From Ktedonobacteria bacterium brp13 (GTDB lineage: Bacteria > Chloroflexota > Ktedonobacteria > Ktedonobacterales > Ktedonobacteraceae): DNA of 64,000 nucleotides. This document shows positions 27,468 through 35,969 of this stretch, piece after piece. The stretch is from assembly GCA_015099395.1 (NCBI GenBank), contig AP024096.1, positions 1,984,001-2,048,000 of the forward strand, in the 5' to 3' direction. A program made the position numbers and the translations under genes. The notes below the pieces were generated by a model. It made no database searches. It saw only the letters and a program-made list of their open reading frames with translations, and was not told the DNA's origin. The number at the start of each line of letters is the position of its first letter. Positions within the stretch are counted from its first letter, which is position 1.

Positions 27468-28190
27468 TTAGGTCGTGAGCCGGAAATGACTCAGATCGAT
27501 CGAGACCATCAGCAGATCGCGAATCGGTTTCAGACCTGGCCCACGCACGTACGCACGGCGATTGGCCGGAAAGCGGAGCCCCTCGGCCTCCACAATGTCG
27601 TAGACGTATTGCGCCGTCGGAAAGCCGCCTGCCACATCGACGTGGTAGTCGTGCCGACGCAGGAGGAAATCGTCACCGAAGTAGAAGTCCTGTTCTTTGC
27701 TATGGCTGGCGATCGCGTCCGGAAACCGTGCACGCAACCCGCGCCAGAACTCCCCATCTTCTTGCCAGGGCGAGATTTCAGCGACCTCGAAGCCGGGCAT
27801 GGTCAGAAGGAATGGCGTCGTGAGGTAGGTCCACAGCGCATAGCCGTTGAAGTAGGCACGCTGAAGTGGATTCCATGGCGTGTTCATAACGTGGCCGACG
27901 AAAGAGGCCCTTGGATCGAGGCGCTCGCTGACAACGGCACCCGTGGTGGTTTCGATCGCGATTCGATCGGGCGTGAAAGCGGTGCGCCAGTCTGGCTGGC
28001 CGAACGGGCTGACGGACGCAGTTTCCTCATGAAGCGTGACCGTCTCCTCACGAGGATTGGGATCCTGCTCGAGACCTTTCATCGGCCACAAGCCCCCGCC
28101 GGTGACGATTGTAGCGGTCACCCTCTTGAATGTGTTCCAGCGATCAAGGCCGCCATGTGCGGCAATGACACGTGCGAGAAGGTCGTGCAT
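27468..28190 (-). CDS. Hypothetical protein, HGGLDRW family
   Basis: 240 residues from ATG 28190, which has a good AGGAGG site (the frame is open further up). The start LLARVIAAHGGLDRWNTF is a common opening of a widespread uncharacterised family. The rest is beta-rich with many aromatic residues (GYALWTYLTTPFLLTMPGF, DFYFGDDFLLRRHDYHVDV), compatible with a lipocalin- or LolA-like barrel. No signal peptide. Function is unknown. Confidence 0.7.
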   Translation of the reverse strand: MHDLLARVIAAHGGLDRWNTFKRVTATIVTGGGLWPMKGLEQDPNPREETVTLHEETASVSPFGQPDWRTAFTPDRIAIETTTGAVVSERLDPRASFVGHVMNTPWNPLQRAYFNGYALWTYLTTPFLLTMPGFEVAEISPWQEDGEFWRGLRARFPDAIASHSKEQDFYFGDDFLLRRHDYHVDVAGGFPTAQYVYDIVEAEGLRFPANRRAYVRGPGLKPIRDLLMVSIDLSHFRLTT

Positions 28191-28382
28191 GTGTTCCTCC
28201 TGGAATCGGATGAAAAAAGACTCTCTTCTCAGGATATCAATAGGTTGTTGGATAAGCAACGTGAAGCATTACCTTATTTACAATGCCCAATGCTGATACC
28301 TTAGCAGGGAGTCACGTTATTCGAGACCCTTTCTGCGCAGGAAGAATGCAACAGGTGGAACGGATAGTGAAAGAGAGCAAAT

Positions 28383-28432
28383 GCCCGTTGAGAAGTCGAA
28401 AAGAACGTTGACGGTTCTTTTCCCCAACGGGC
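28383..28432. repeat. Long two-step hairpin
   Basis: GCCCGTTG (28383) pairs with CAACGGGC (to 28432), and inside it GAAAAGAAC (28398) pairs with GTTCTTTTC (to 28422). It lies in a gene-free stretch between a hypothetical gene and transposase scraps. It could be a terminator, a small RNA or an IS end. Confidence 0.5.
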
Positions 28433-28524
28433 GATCGTGAGCTTGATCGCTTTCCTCGATCAGATCGAACGGTGGCTGCGATCTCAATGGGGAGCTGTTC
28501 TCTCTCATTCTCATATACACCAAC

Positions 28525-28830
28525 TTAAGGAGGGAAATCCCAACAATGACCAGATTGCAACACCTGGGCCGAATTGGGACGGCTTGCGCGCGTGTTCATG
28601 CTACAGCCCGCTTGCATACGTCGCTGGATCAGCCTCCAGACAGAGGCCATCGAGCGTTCGCCTGCGAAGGCTTCCATCAAGGTCCACATCGTGTCGCGCA
28701 CAATCTGAGCCAATTTGTGCCAACTGCGCTGCTCATTAGACCAGGCAAAAAGCACCATGCACCAGTGTTGCAAGAGGCTGGCGATCCGTTTGGCGTACAT
28801 CTCACAGAGCACCTGCCACGGGTTGTCCGT
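28525..28830 (-). pseudogene. IS4-like transposase, C-terminal remnant
   Basis: The minus strand reads VLCEMYAKRIASLLQHW, SWHKLAQIVRDTMWTLMEAF and LIQRRMQAGCSMNTRASRP, the helical C-terminus of IS4-like DDE transposases. The frame continues to a stop at 28525. The catalytic core is missing on this strand. Confidence 0.6.
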
Positions 28831-28839
28831 GGTCCAGGT

Positions 28840-29040
28840 CCAGCCAAAATGACGAGTACAGAACGAAGATTGGCACGTTTCGTCGCCAATGATCGTGTGG
28901 TGGTCACCAAGATCTGGGATCATTTTTTATCAGAGGTGCTCCCATTTTGGCACGGCAAACCGATACGCTTCATTCTGGATTGCACGCCGTTGCGAGATGA
29001 TGCGACGATCGTGTATCTCGGTTTGCTGGTTCATTTTTGA
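28840..29040 (+). pseudogene. IS4-like transposase, N-terminal-middle remnant, opposite orientation
   Basis: The plus strand reads RRLARFVANDRVVVTKIWDH and IRFILDCTPLRDDATIVYLG then LLVHF and stop. This is the region around the first catalytic aspartate of the same transposase type as the neighbouring minus-strand remnant. Head and tail lie in opposite orientation, so a deletion/inversion or two insertions occurred. Confidence 0.6.
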
Positions 29041-29074
29041 AATGTGTCGGGGAGAGAGGCCCAACCACCACACG

Positions 29075-29608
29075 CCGGATCAATTTTAGCGATGGGGACC
29101 ATGCGCTTCATGTACAGGCATTCTTTGCGTGGCTGCCAGAGGATCGCCATGATGCTCCGGGCATTGACTGGACCCAACTCTCGAGCGAGGTTATCGGCTA
29201 TCTGGTGAACACCGTTGGTGAGAGTCCCTGGGCCTCCTCTCTTGCACTTGCTGCTGGTATTGGAAGAGGAGCCATGAAAAAAAGGTCTTTGAAGAAAAGT
29301 ATCATGAGGCTTCACGCGCTCCTACGTGGCATACAAAGCCTCTATGGGAGTAAACATGTTTCTGAACTCACACAGCAGGTCTGGGAGTCGTATGTGTCCC
29401 AAAAATAACTGACTCCAGGGGTAGCAATTAGGATTACCACAATTTCAAGGCATACAGTACATTCAAGGCCGAAGATCTTGCTCCTGAACGGTATTTTTTC
29501 CAGTGGGATGCCAGTCTTGATGGGAGATCAGGCACATTTCACCCAAGTGATGTGGGAAGCCTCCTACGTTTCATCTTGTCTGGGCTTGATTTCCGTACTA
29601 GTGCAATC
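29075..29608 (+). pseudogene. Unrecognised gene, frameshifted and cut by an IS630 element
   Basis: Frame one reads INFSDGDHALHVQAFFAWLP and on to LTQQVWESYVSQK with a stop at 29408. A second frame then reads DYHNFKAYSTFKAEDLAPER, YFFQWDASLDGRSGTFHPSD and VGSLLRFILSGLDFRT up to the IS630 boundary. Both look like real coding sequence. They probably belong to one protein that suffered a frameshift and lost its C-terminus to the insertion. I do not recognise the family. Confidence 0.5.
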
Positions 29609-29646
29609 TCAAGAGAGATGATTGGGAATGTGGTATACTCATCAGC

Positions 29647-30774
29647 ATGAGACAGCCCATTTTTGTTCGCCCCCTGGCTGAAGATGAACGAAAGCTCATT
29701 GAGGCAAGGTTACGTTCCTCTGATGCTTTCGTGTTCCGTCGCAGCCAAATCCTGCTGGCCTCTGCGCGGTTGGAGCGCGTGCCCAGCATAGCCAGCGCGC
29801 TCAGTTGCGATGAGCAAACCGTCCGTAACGCGATCCATGCCTTTAACCAGCACGGAGTAGAGGCTCTGCGTGCCGGTTCCCATCGTCCCCACCGGTTACG
29901 TACCGTTCTGGGTGAAATCGATGCCGACATCTTCAAGGCCCTGTTGCATCGTCCGCCTCGCGATTTTGGTAAGAAGACCAGTCTCTGGACGCTCGATTTG
30001 GTTGCTGTCGTGTGTGTCGAGCAGGGGTGGACAGCAGTCCGGGTTAGCGCCGAGACCATTCGCCAGACGCTCAAGCGTTTAGGCATCAATTGGAAGCGAG
30101 CGAAGCACTGGATTACCAGCCCAGATCCCTCCTATCTGATCAAAAAGAACGCTCGCGACCGCTTGATTGCCTGGGCAAGCCAGCAATCTGGTTGGGCGAT
30201 CGGTTTTCTGGATGAAGTCTGGTGGAGCAGGTTTGCGCTTCCACGTCTCCATGCCTGGCAAAGCGAGGACCAACCGGTCCACCTAGAAGAGCAAACCTGG
30301 AAAAAAGACGATCCTGATCCAAAAGCACTCGCCTGCTATGGTGTGTTGTGGCAAGAAGGCCCATCCGATGATCCAGCACGAGATGAAATGTGGTTGCGCT
30401 TTGTGACGGGACGTCCCGTGAGTGACATCACGACCCAATTTCTGGGCTGGTGCTGCACCCAATTGCAACAACAAGGCAAGAGCGCTTGGCTCCTGATCTG
30501 GGATAATGCTTCTTGGCATGTGAGCAAGCAGGTGCGTACCTGGATTCGCGAGCACAATCAGCGGATCAAGCAGGAGAACAAAGGGGTGCGCATCTTGCCA
30601 TTCTTCTTGCCGACAAAAAGTCCTTGGCTCAATCCTATAGAGCCAAAGTGGGTCCACGGGAAACGCGCGGTGGTTGAACCACATGCATTGCTTTCAGCGC
30701 AGCAATTAGCCGAGCGTGTGTGTGCCTATTTTCGTTGCCCTCATGAAACGCATTTGACGTTGGCTGCCGCTTAA
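29647..30774 (+). CDS. IS630-family transposase, single frame
   Basis: 375 residues, complete in one frame. HTH (IASALSCDEQTVRNAIHAFN), winged linker, and the DDE core with AIGFLDEVWW, LLIWDNASWH and SPWLNPIEPKW. It appears intact and unlike the two-frame IS630 at 2540-3883. The left boundary is near TACTAG at about 29605; I could not find a matching right-end repeat before the next gene at 30790, so the right end may be lost. Confidence 0.87.
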   Translation: MRQPIFVRPLAEDERKLIEARLRSSDAFVFRRSQILLASARLERVPSIASALSCDEQTVRNAIHAFNQHGVEALRAGSHRPHRLRTVLGEIDADIFKALLHRPPRDFGKKTSLWTLDLVAVVCVEQGWTAVRVSAETIRQTLKRLGINWKRAKHWITSPDPSYLIKKNARDRLIAWASQQSGWAIGFLDEVWWSRFALPRLHAWQSEDQPVHLEEQTWKKDDPDPKALACYGVLWQEGPSDDPARDEMWLRFVTGRPVSDITTQFLGWCCTQLQQQGKSAWLLIWDNASWHVSKQVRTWIREHNQRIKQENKGVRILPFFLPTKSPWLNPIEPKWVHGKRAVVEPHALLSAQQLAERVCAYFRCPHETHLTLAAA

Positions 30775-30789
30775 AGATGCTTACCTCTG

Positions 30790-31311
30790 TTACTCCTCCT
30801 CACTATTCACTGGGTCCTTCAGGAGGAAGGTTTCTCTTTTTATTGGGGTCCCCCTATTCAACGCGGCCTCTACCTCCCTCCAACTCGGCCACACTTCTAT
30901 GGGCCTCGAAGACGCAGTCTCATGCTCATAAGGATGCATCTCTTGCAGATCGAGAAGAGATGGGGGGAGATACACCTCACTGCGCTGAGGATTGTAGCAC
31001 ACCAGGTCATGCTCGTGTGCCAACTGGATGAAGTGCGTAGCCAGGTTCCGTCCTGCTGGCCACGTCATACAGAAGATCACCGAACCTGACGTCACATCCC
31101 ATTGAACGGACCAGGGGCATTCCTCCAGTTTCTCCTCAGGATAGTCACTTATTGGTGGATAGTGTTGGCTGACTGCTTGAAGGAACAGGGCAATATTCGG
31201 ATGTGGCTTTACCACCGTGTCATTGCTCTCGCAGAGTTGCTCATAGACTTGGAGAGCCTGCTCTGCTGTAATTGGCTGATCTTCATACCAGAAACTGAGA
31301 TCAAAACTCAT
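30790..31311 (-). CDS. Hypothetical protein (MSFDLSFWYE opening)
   Basis: 173 residues with a strong GAGGAGG site. The opening MSFDLSFWYEDQPITAEQAL is common in small cytosolic proteins of unknown function found in many bacteria, some of which are immunity proteins. The middle (WPAGRNLATHFIQLAHEHDLVCYNPQRSEVY) has the feature, often seen in these, of placing an aspartate/asparagine before a YxPQ turn. It is probably intact, and 15 bases from the IS630 stop. Function is unknown. Confidence 0.65.
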   Translation of the reverse strand: MSFDLSFWYEDQPITAEQALQVYEQLCESNDTVVKPHPNIALFLQAVSQHYPPISDYPEEKLEECPWSVQWDVTSGSVIFCMTWPAGRNLATHFIQLAHEHDLVCYNPQRSEVYLPPSLLDLQEMHPYEHETASSRPIEVWPSWREVEAALNRGTPIKRETFLLKDPVNSEEE

Positions 31312-31481
31312 ATATTCCTCCTCGCCGTGAGTATATCACATTCCCGAGGGTCTATCTCGATTCTGCACTAGGGAAGGAGAGCCCTTTAGCGTGTCCGCAC
31401 ATCTCTTACGTCATGTGATGGCCAATGCCGCGAGCCATGAGCATGCGGTGCCCATGAAGGCGGTAGCTCGTGTACTTCACC

Positions 31482-31691
31482 ATGAACAGCGAAGAGACTC
31501 CGTACCTGCCGCAACTCTGTACTCAAGAACAGGTCCGCTGTGCAGAATTGGAAACCCAGTATGCGATGATGCTCCAAGATTATGTTCAGCGCGATGTGAA
31601 AATTGCCGAGTTGGAGGCGGAACTCGCTCGCTATCGTGAGTACTTCGAGGGGTTGCGTCTGCAAGTACAACAGCAAGAGCATGGCAAGTAG
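31482..31691 (+). CDS. Small coiled-coil protein
   Basis: 69 residues from ATG 31482. The second half is a clear heptad coiled coil (VKIAELEAELARYREYFEGLR). No family. The ribosome site is weak, so the coding call is moderate. Confidence 0.4.
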   Translation: MNSEETPYLPQLCTQEQVRCAELETQYAMMLQDYVQRDVKIAELEAELARYREYFEGLRLQVQQQEHGK

Positions 31692-31801
31692 CTATTGAGC
31701 TTCGATTTGTCACCTCATTCTGCATTGGAGACTCTTCCGTTCCCTGCGTCTTTCCAGGTAGAATATCAACAGAGATGCACAAACTTGGGGAGGCACTGGC
31801 T

Positions 31802-33445
31802 ATGCGTTGGCGATTCCGGATCGGTATCATTGTCACTAATATGGCATTTTTCCTGGTAGTTGCAGTATCATGGACACCAGTATCTCTGGCTCATGCACAG
31901 GCAGTTATATTGGGGGCAGCGACACCAACCACAATTACGGTGCAGGCAACACCGACCAAAGATGCGACTGTGATAGCGCTGAACAAAGAGCAACTTGCCC
32001 AACAGGTCGCCGGGCAGCAACATACATTGGGCAATTGGCTGTGGAGCAATGCAGCAATGATTGTATCTAGTGTGCTCTCGACGCTGTTCGTGGTCATTGG
32101 TGCACTCCTTGGCTTTTGGCAGTGGAGAGTAGGCCGCAATGATACACAAAAGAAAGAGTCGGATGACCAAAAAGCGGCTCAAGACAAAGAGTTGGAAGAT
32201 CACAGAGCTGAACGAGAGAGACGAGATGAGGAACAACAGCGCTGGCTGAAAAACCAGGAAGCTGGACGAGAGAAGCGAGCAGAGGAGCGCTTTCAGTCTG
32301 CTGTGACAGGATTAGGCGATGACAAGGAAGGCGCGAGGATTGGTGCGGCTATTCTCCTGCGGACTTTTCTCCATCCAGGCTACGAACAGTTTTACGTCCA
32401 GACCTTTGATCTGGCAGTTGCTAATTTGCATCTTCCAAGAACTCCAAAGCCGCCAGAAGATTCGGATGAAATACCTCACTCGCCAGAAAGTCTCGATATA
32501 TCCTTGCCACTCACCACACTCCGCCAAGCACTTATCACAGCCTTTAAAGAGGCATTTCCGCTCGCGCGTGGCAGCTTAAAAAAACTGCCTCCGGTCGCTG
32601 TTCAGACCTTAGATGCGATGGGTATCCAACTAGACAATGCGTATCTCAGAGAGGCAGATCTGAAGCAAGTATGGATGCCACAGGTGTCCCTGCGAAAAGC
32701 TAATCTCTATGGAGCCGATCTCAGCAAGGCCGAACTCAGCAGGGCTAATCTCAGCAAGGCCGAACTCAGCGGGGCTAATCTCAGCAAGGCCAATCTCGGC
32801 GAGGCCAATCTCAGCAAGGCCATTCTCGTCGATGCCAATCTCAGCGAGGCTGATCTCTACGAGGCTGATCTCTACGAGGCTGATCTCTTCGGAACTAATC
32901 TCAGCAAGGCTAATCTCTATGGAGCTAATCTCAGCAAAGCCGATCTCCGCGTGGTCAAGATTGTCAAGGGTAATCAATCTGAGTACATCCAGATACACTT
33001 TATTGGGACCGATTTCAGCAACCCTGAACTCATTAAGAGCGAACTAGCCAAGGCTTATCTTAGCGGGGATGATCTCGTCTGGACTAACCTCATCGGAGCC
33101 GATCTCAGAAAGGCCAAGTTCCATGATTCTGTGCTCATCAGGGCCGACCTCAGCGGGGCTAATCTCAGTGGAGCAACTCTTGAAGAAGCTCTGACTCTAG
33201 TAGATACCAACTTACGCGGAGTCAAAGGACTGACGAAGGAGCAACTAGAAGCCTGTAAAGCTAAAGGGGCCATCATCGACGATGACCCCACGGCCAGTGC
33301 ATTCCCACCAGTCGTTGCATCATTCCTACCATCGCAAAGCAACGATGCGCGAGCCTCATCGGCACCATCTGCTCAAGGGAGTCCGCCACCTCCTGATCCA
33401 GATGAAAGCAACACCAATTCCTCTCAACCAGCTCCAGAGTCATGA
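31802..33445 (+). CDS. Membrane-anchored pentapeptide-repeat protein
   Basis: 547 residues. I choose ATG 31802, behind GGGGAGG, over 31775. A signal-like hydrophobic N-terminus (residues about 8-30) is followed by an external stretch, a membrane segment near residue 95-117 (SSVLSTLFVVIGALLGFWQW), a charged coiled coil (about 125-170) and a C-terminal block of A(D/N)L repeats (YGADLSKAELSRANLSKAEL and on, about 285-460) that should fold as a right-handed quadrilateral beta-helix. The DNA of this block is strongly repetitive. The tail is Pro/Ser-rich. The plan resembles pentapeptide proteins with a low-complexity sensor part; the target is unknown. Confidence 0.85.
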   Translation: MRWRFRIGIIVTNMAFFLVVAVSWTPVSLAHAQAVILGAATPTTITVQATPTKDATVIALNKEQLAQQVAGQQHTLGNWLWSNAAMIVSSVLSTLFVVIGALLGFWQWRVGRNDTQKKESDDQKAAQDKELEDHRAERERRDEEQQRWLKNQEAGREKRAEERFQSAVTGLGDDKEGARIGAAILLRTFLHPGYEQFYVQTFDLAVANLHLPRTPKPPEDSDEIPHSPESLDISLPLTTLRQALITAFKEAFPLARGSLKKLPPVAVQTLDAMGIQLDNAYLREADLKQVWMPQVSLRKANLYGADLSKAELSRANLSKAELSGANLSKANLGEANLSKAILVDANLSEADLYEADLYEADLFGTNLSKANLYGANLSKADLRVVKIVKGNQSEYIQIHFIGTDFSNPELIKSELAKAYLSGDDLVWTNLIGADLRKAKFHDSVLIRADLSGANLSGATLEEALTLVDTNLRGVKGLTKEQLEACKAKGAIIDDDPTASAFPPVVASFLPSQSNDARASSAPSAQGSPPPPDPDESNTNSSQPAPES

Positions 33446-33523
33446 ACCTGGAGCTGGTCTCAACAGGCAGATGGCCTGTAAGTGCCATTTTGACGATAGG
33501 ATACAACGTGCGATATAAGTAAC

Positions 33524-33717
33524 GCAGCCTGTTGAAAAACCCTCCTGTAGGGCCTATTGGATGAGGGATTGGATCTCTCATCCTCTCTACCGTCAGAAAC
33601 CCACAGAAACGCAGAGAAGCCAATGAAAGAGTATGAGAGACAGATAGTATTGGGAGAAGACGGCTAAGAAATGGTCACAAAAACGGCAAATAGGAGCGTA
33701 ACTGTGGGGACGGGTTC
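33524..33717 (+). repeat. 194-bp copy of an IS1182 right end
   Basis: Nearly identical (about four differences) to 36854-37047, which forms the 3' end of an IS1182 transposase remnant. It starts GCAGCCTGTTGAAAAACCC, the usual IS1182-type terminus. Here it stands alone, without the gene. Confidence 0.8.
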
Positions 33718-33866
33718 ATTATAGCAACGATGCTCCTGCATGGCCTGAGTAATTGCAATTTTCCCTCTATTCCCCTTCCAGAGACTTCATTTCTTGTTAT
33801 ACTTTTGTAGGCCGAAAAGAAATGTTCGGTCTAATTTTTGAAAATTCAGATGACAAGTGATGGAAA

Positions 33867-34334
33867 ATGTTCATGAAGAAATTGGTTACTCGTACTCTCT
33901 TTGTCCTTACCTTACTGCTCGCTCTCGGTGCCGTTTTGGGGGGGGCCTATTCTATCCCAGCTCAAGCCGCAACTCTTGCCAAGACTACCTCTCCCCAGAT
34001 TGCCCCAGCAGCACACATTGTTCCTAAGCCTATTAAGCCTATTGGCCCAGTTACTAACATAACTGTCCCAAATTGCGCTGGTAGGACTGACTTCTTCAAA
34101 GTATATTATAATTGGGGGTCTTCTAGTGCCTGCTTTGCTAACAATGGATCGATGAATGTCTATATGCCTGGCGCTAATGAGGTCTGCACGGGAAATAACA
34201 CTGGTAGCGTCACATGGTTAGATGAAACCTATTACGAGTGGTATGGTGTTTACTTTCCATCAAAATGGACATGCTATTGGATTAACGGTTCCTCAAATAG
34301 CTATGTGCCTGTATATAATGTTACTATCAACTAA
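33867..34334 (+). CDS. Secreted beta/gamma-crystallin-like protein
   Basis: 155 residues. A clear signal peptide (MKKLVTRTLFVLTLLLALGA, cleavage near PAQA-AT) precedes a Pro-rich spacer and a single domain with paired cysteines (VPNCAGRTDFFKVYYN, SSACFANNGSMNVYMPGAN, VCTGNNTGSVTW). The aromatic- and Gly-rich pattern resembles beta/gamma-crystallin or Streptomyces killer-toxin-like folds, which bind calcium or act as inhibitors or toxins. It is monocistronic, with a strong terminator at 34368. Confidence 0.7.
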   Translation: MFMKKLVTRTLFVLTLLLALGAVLGGAYSIPAQAATLAKTTSPQIAPAAHIVPKPIKPIGPVTNITVPNCAGRTDFFKVYYNWGSSSACFANNGSMNVYMPGANEVCTGNNTGSVTWLDETYYEWYGVYFPSKWTCYWINGSSNSYVPVYNVTIN

Positions 34335-34367
34335 CTATCATAGCCCTCTCTTTTGATGGACATGTTC

Positions 34368-34414
34368 AAAAAAACGCGCCTGGCCGGAAAATCTCCAGCC
34401 AGGCGCGTTTTTTT
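34368..34414 (+). terminator. Rho-independent terminator after the crystallin-like gene
   Basis: ACGCGCCTGGC and GCCAGGCGCGT form an 11-bp stem with a 13-base loop, followed by TTTTTTT; an A run precedes it, so it can work in both directions. Confidence 0.92.
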
Positions 34415-34442
34415 GCCATTTGTCACTTCATCGGAGTGGTTG

Positions 34443-34593
34443 CTGTAAATCCCAACTGTAAACTGGTCATTCTGGCATCCGTATCCTGATGAAAGTGTTT
34501 CCTGCAACTTTGGCTTGTGAAGCCACTTCATAGGCATAGAGAGCCACCAGAATACAGGGACAGATCTGGCCAGTTTACAGTTGGGATTTACAG
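34443..34593. mobile_element. MITE-like 151-bp element
   Basis: CTGTAAATCCCAACTGTAAA at 34443 and its exact complement ending at 34593 form 24-bp terminal inverted repeats around about 100 bp of noncoding sequence. Size and structure fit a MITE mobilised by an unidentified transposase. No clear target duplication is seen. Confidence 0.75.
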
Positions 34594-34890
34594 TTCCGTC
34601 TCATACGTGGAAACTGAATAGTCACCAAAATCGGTAACTGTTCAGAAGGGCTATGCAGTTGCAGAAGAATGATCGATCTGCTAGAGTAGCCACATGACGA
34701 ACGATGAAGAATTGGGACGACTCCGATCTGAGAAGGCCTGTCGGTGTTTTTTTGGCGAAAAGATACGACGTACCATATAACTGATAGGGGGTCCCGACAT
34801 TGATAGAAGGCCAATGGACAGCAAATGCCTGGTCATCCCGAGTCCTTCAGGTGTCCTCCCTGTTTCTTCCATCTGCGTCCTTCTCGCTTT

Positions 34891-35787
34891 CTACTCGAAA
34901 AAACCGGACTCCGCGATAATCTCTTGTGAGGGGAGGAAGGTGGCATCGACGACGGATCGACCTGTGCGCTGAAGATATTGCTGGACGACGCGATAGCCAA
35001 TGGCGTACCCTGCGAAATCGGGCACTCCGACCTTTGGCAACCCCGAAGATGCGGCAATCGTATCGCCAAAGATATAGCTGCGCACAGCATTGAACCCGCT
35101 CACATCGAGCGTTCCCCCGATCACGCGTTTCGCCGTGGCGATCTCCTCCTCATCGAAATCAGTGACCATGTAGCCTACCAGATCATGTCCGAAAAGTTCA
35201 GCGGCAAACGATTCAGCCAGCCCTTCGGCAATGATGTAATCGGCGACCGTGATGCTCATAGGCAGGAAAGGCACGATCTTGAAGCGCACATTATGGTTCA
35301 GTTCATGGACCGACGCTGGCCCCACACGTGGGAGTGTGTAGTCATCGACCAGACTGAGCGTGACCATCAGGTAGCCGGGGGGGCCTCCAAACCCGGCGTA
35401 GCCTCGCCCTAACGTATTGACCCCTGCATGCTTTGTGAGGACTACGGCACAGTTGATGGTGTCCAGCGCAATGCGGTCAGCATAGGGGGCGAATGCAGCC
35501 ACACCCCGTTCAAGTGCGGCTGCGGACCTCTGCCAGGCCCCATCGTCGGTCAGTCGCCTGACCATGTCCTCAATGAGGGGACGTTGCTCACCGTCGAAAT
35601 CTTCTGGTGTATACATGGCCCACATTTTCGCCCAGGCCAGGGGATCGTCGCCTCCGCCATAAATACGCATCATGCCTTCAAAGGGGGCCAGCAGTTCCTG
35701 TCGATATATGGCCTCGCGCTCTTGCACGCTGGCACTGTTAAGCAAACGCCGATAGATGGACTCGGCATCTATGATCTGCAATTTCAT
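34891..35787 (-). CDS. DUF2268 putative zinc-dependent protease
   Basis: 298 residues. HELNH at 161-165 matches the HExxH zinc motif, and AEGLAESFAAELFG (Glu188/Glu192) supplies a likely third ligand. The N-terminal IYRRLL...LAPFEGMM and GFGGPPGYLMVTL also fit DUF2268 proteins. It is cytosolic, with no signal peptide. It is divergent from a TipA-type MerR gene, and its own promoter has the 19-bp MerR spacer, so it is the likely regulated target. Confidence 0.8.
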   Translation of the reverse strand: MKLQIIDAESIYRRLLNSASVQEREAIYRQELLAPFEGMMRIYGGGDDPLAWAKMWAMYTPEDFDGEQRPLIEDMVRRLTDDGAWQRSAAALERGVAAFAPYADRIALDTINCAVVLTKHAGVNTLGRGYAGFGGPPGYLMVTLSLVDDYTLPRVGPASVHELNHNVRFKIVPFLPMSITVADYIIAEGLAESFAAELFGHDLVGYMVTDFDEEEIATAKRVIGGTLDVSGFNAVRSYIFGDTIAASSGLPKVGVPDFAGYAIGYRVVQQYLQRTGRSVVDATFLPSQEIIAESGFFE

Positions 35788-35834
35788 CTACTATTCCTTT
35801 CGCGCTTTCGAGATGTGAGAAGGTACTGGGAAGA

Positions 35835-35865
35835 GTCTAACCCATGACGTAACGTCATATGCAAG
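35835..35865 (-). promoter_or_regulatory. MerR-type promoter of the DUF2268 gene
   Basis: On the minus strand TTGCAT and TAGACT are 19 bases apart, a spacing typical of promoters activated by MerR-family DNA distortion. The spacer contains the perfect palindrome ATGACGTTACGTCAT. A similar half-matching site, ATGATGTTACGCCAT, lies near the MerR gene at about 35921. Confidence 0.75.
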
Positions 35866-35969
35866 CCTTTTCCCCATGAAATTCTCACCCGATGATCCTA
35901 TTGGTCGTCCAGAATAGTGCCTATGATGTTACGCCATACCTTATACTTTCGAATGAAAGGAGAAAACGC

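Noticed and set aside
32630..33047. Long antisense frames with striking LAEISLAEIG-like repeats
   Set aside because: They mirror the pentapeptide repeats on the plus strand and have no own start signals.
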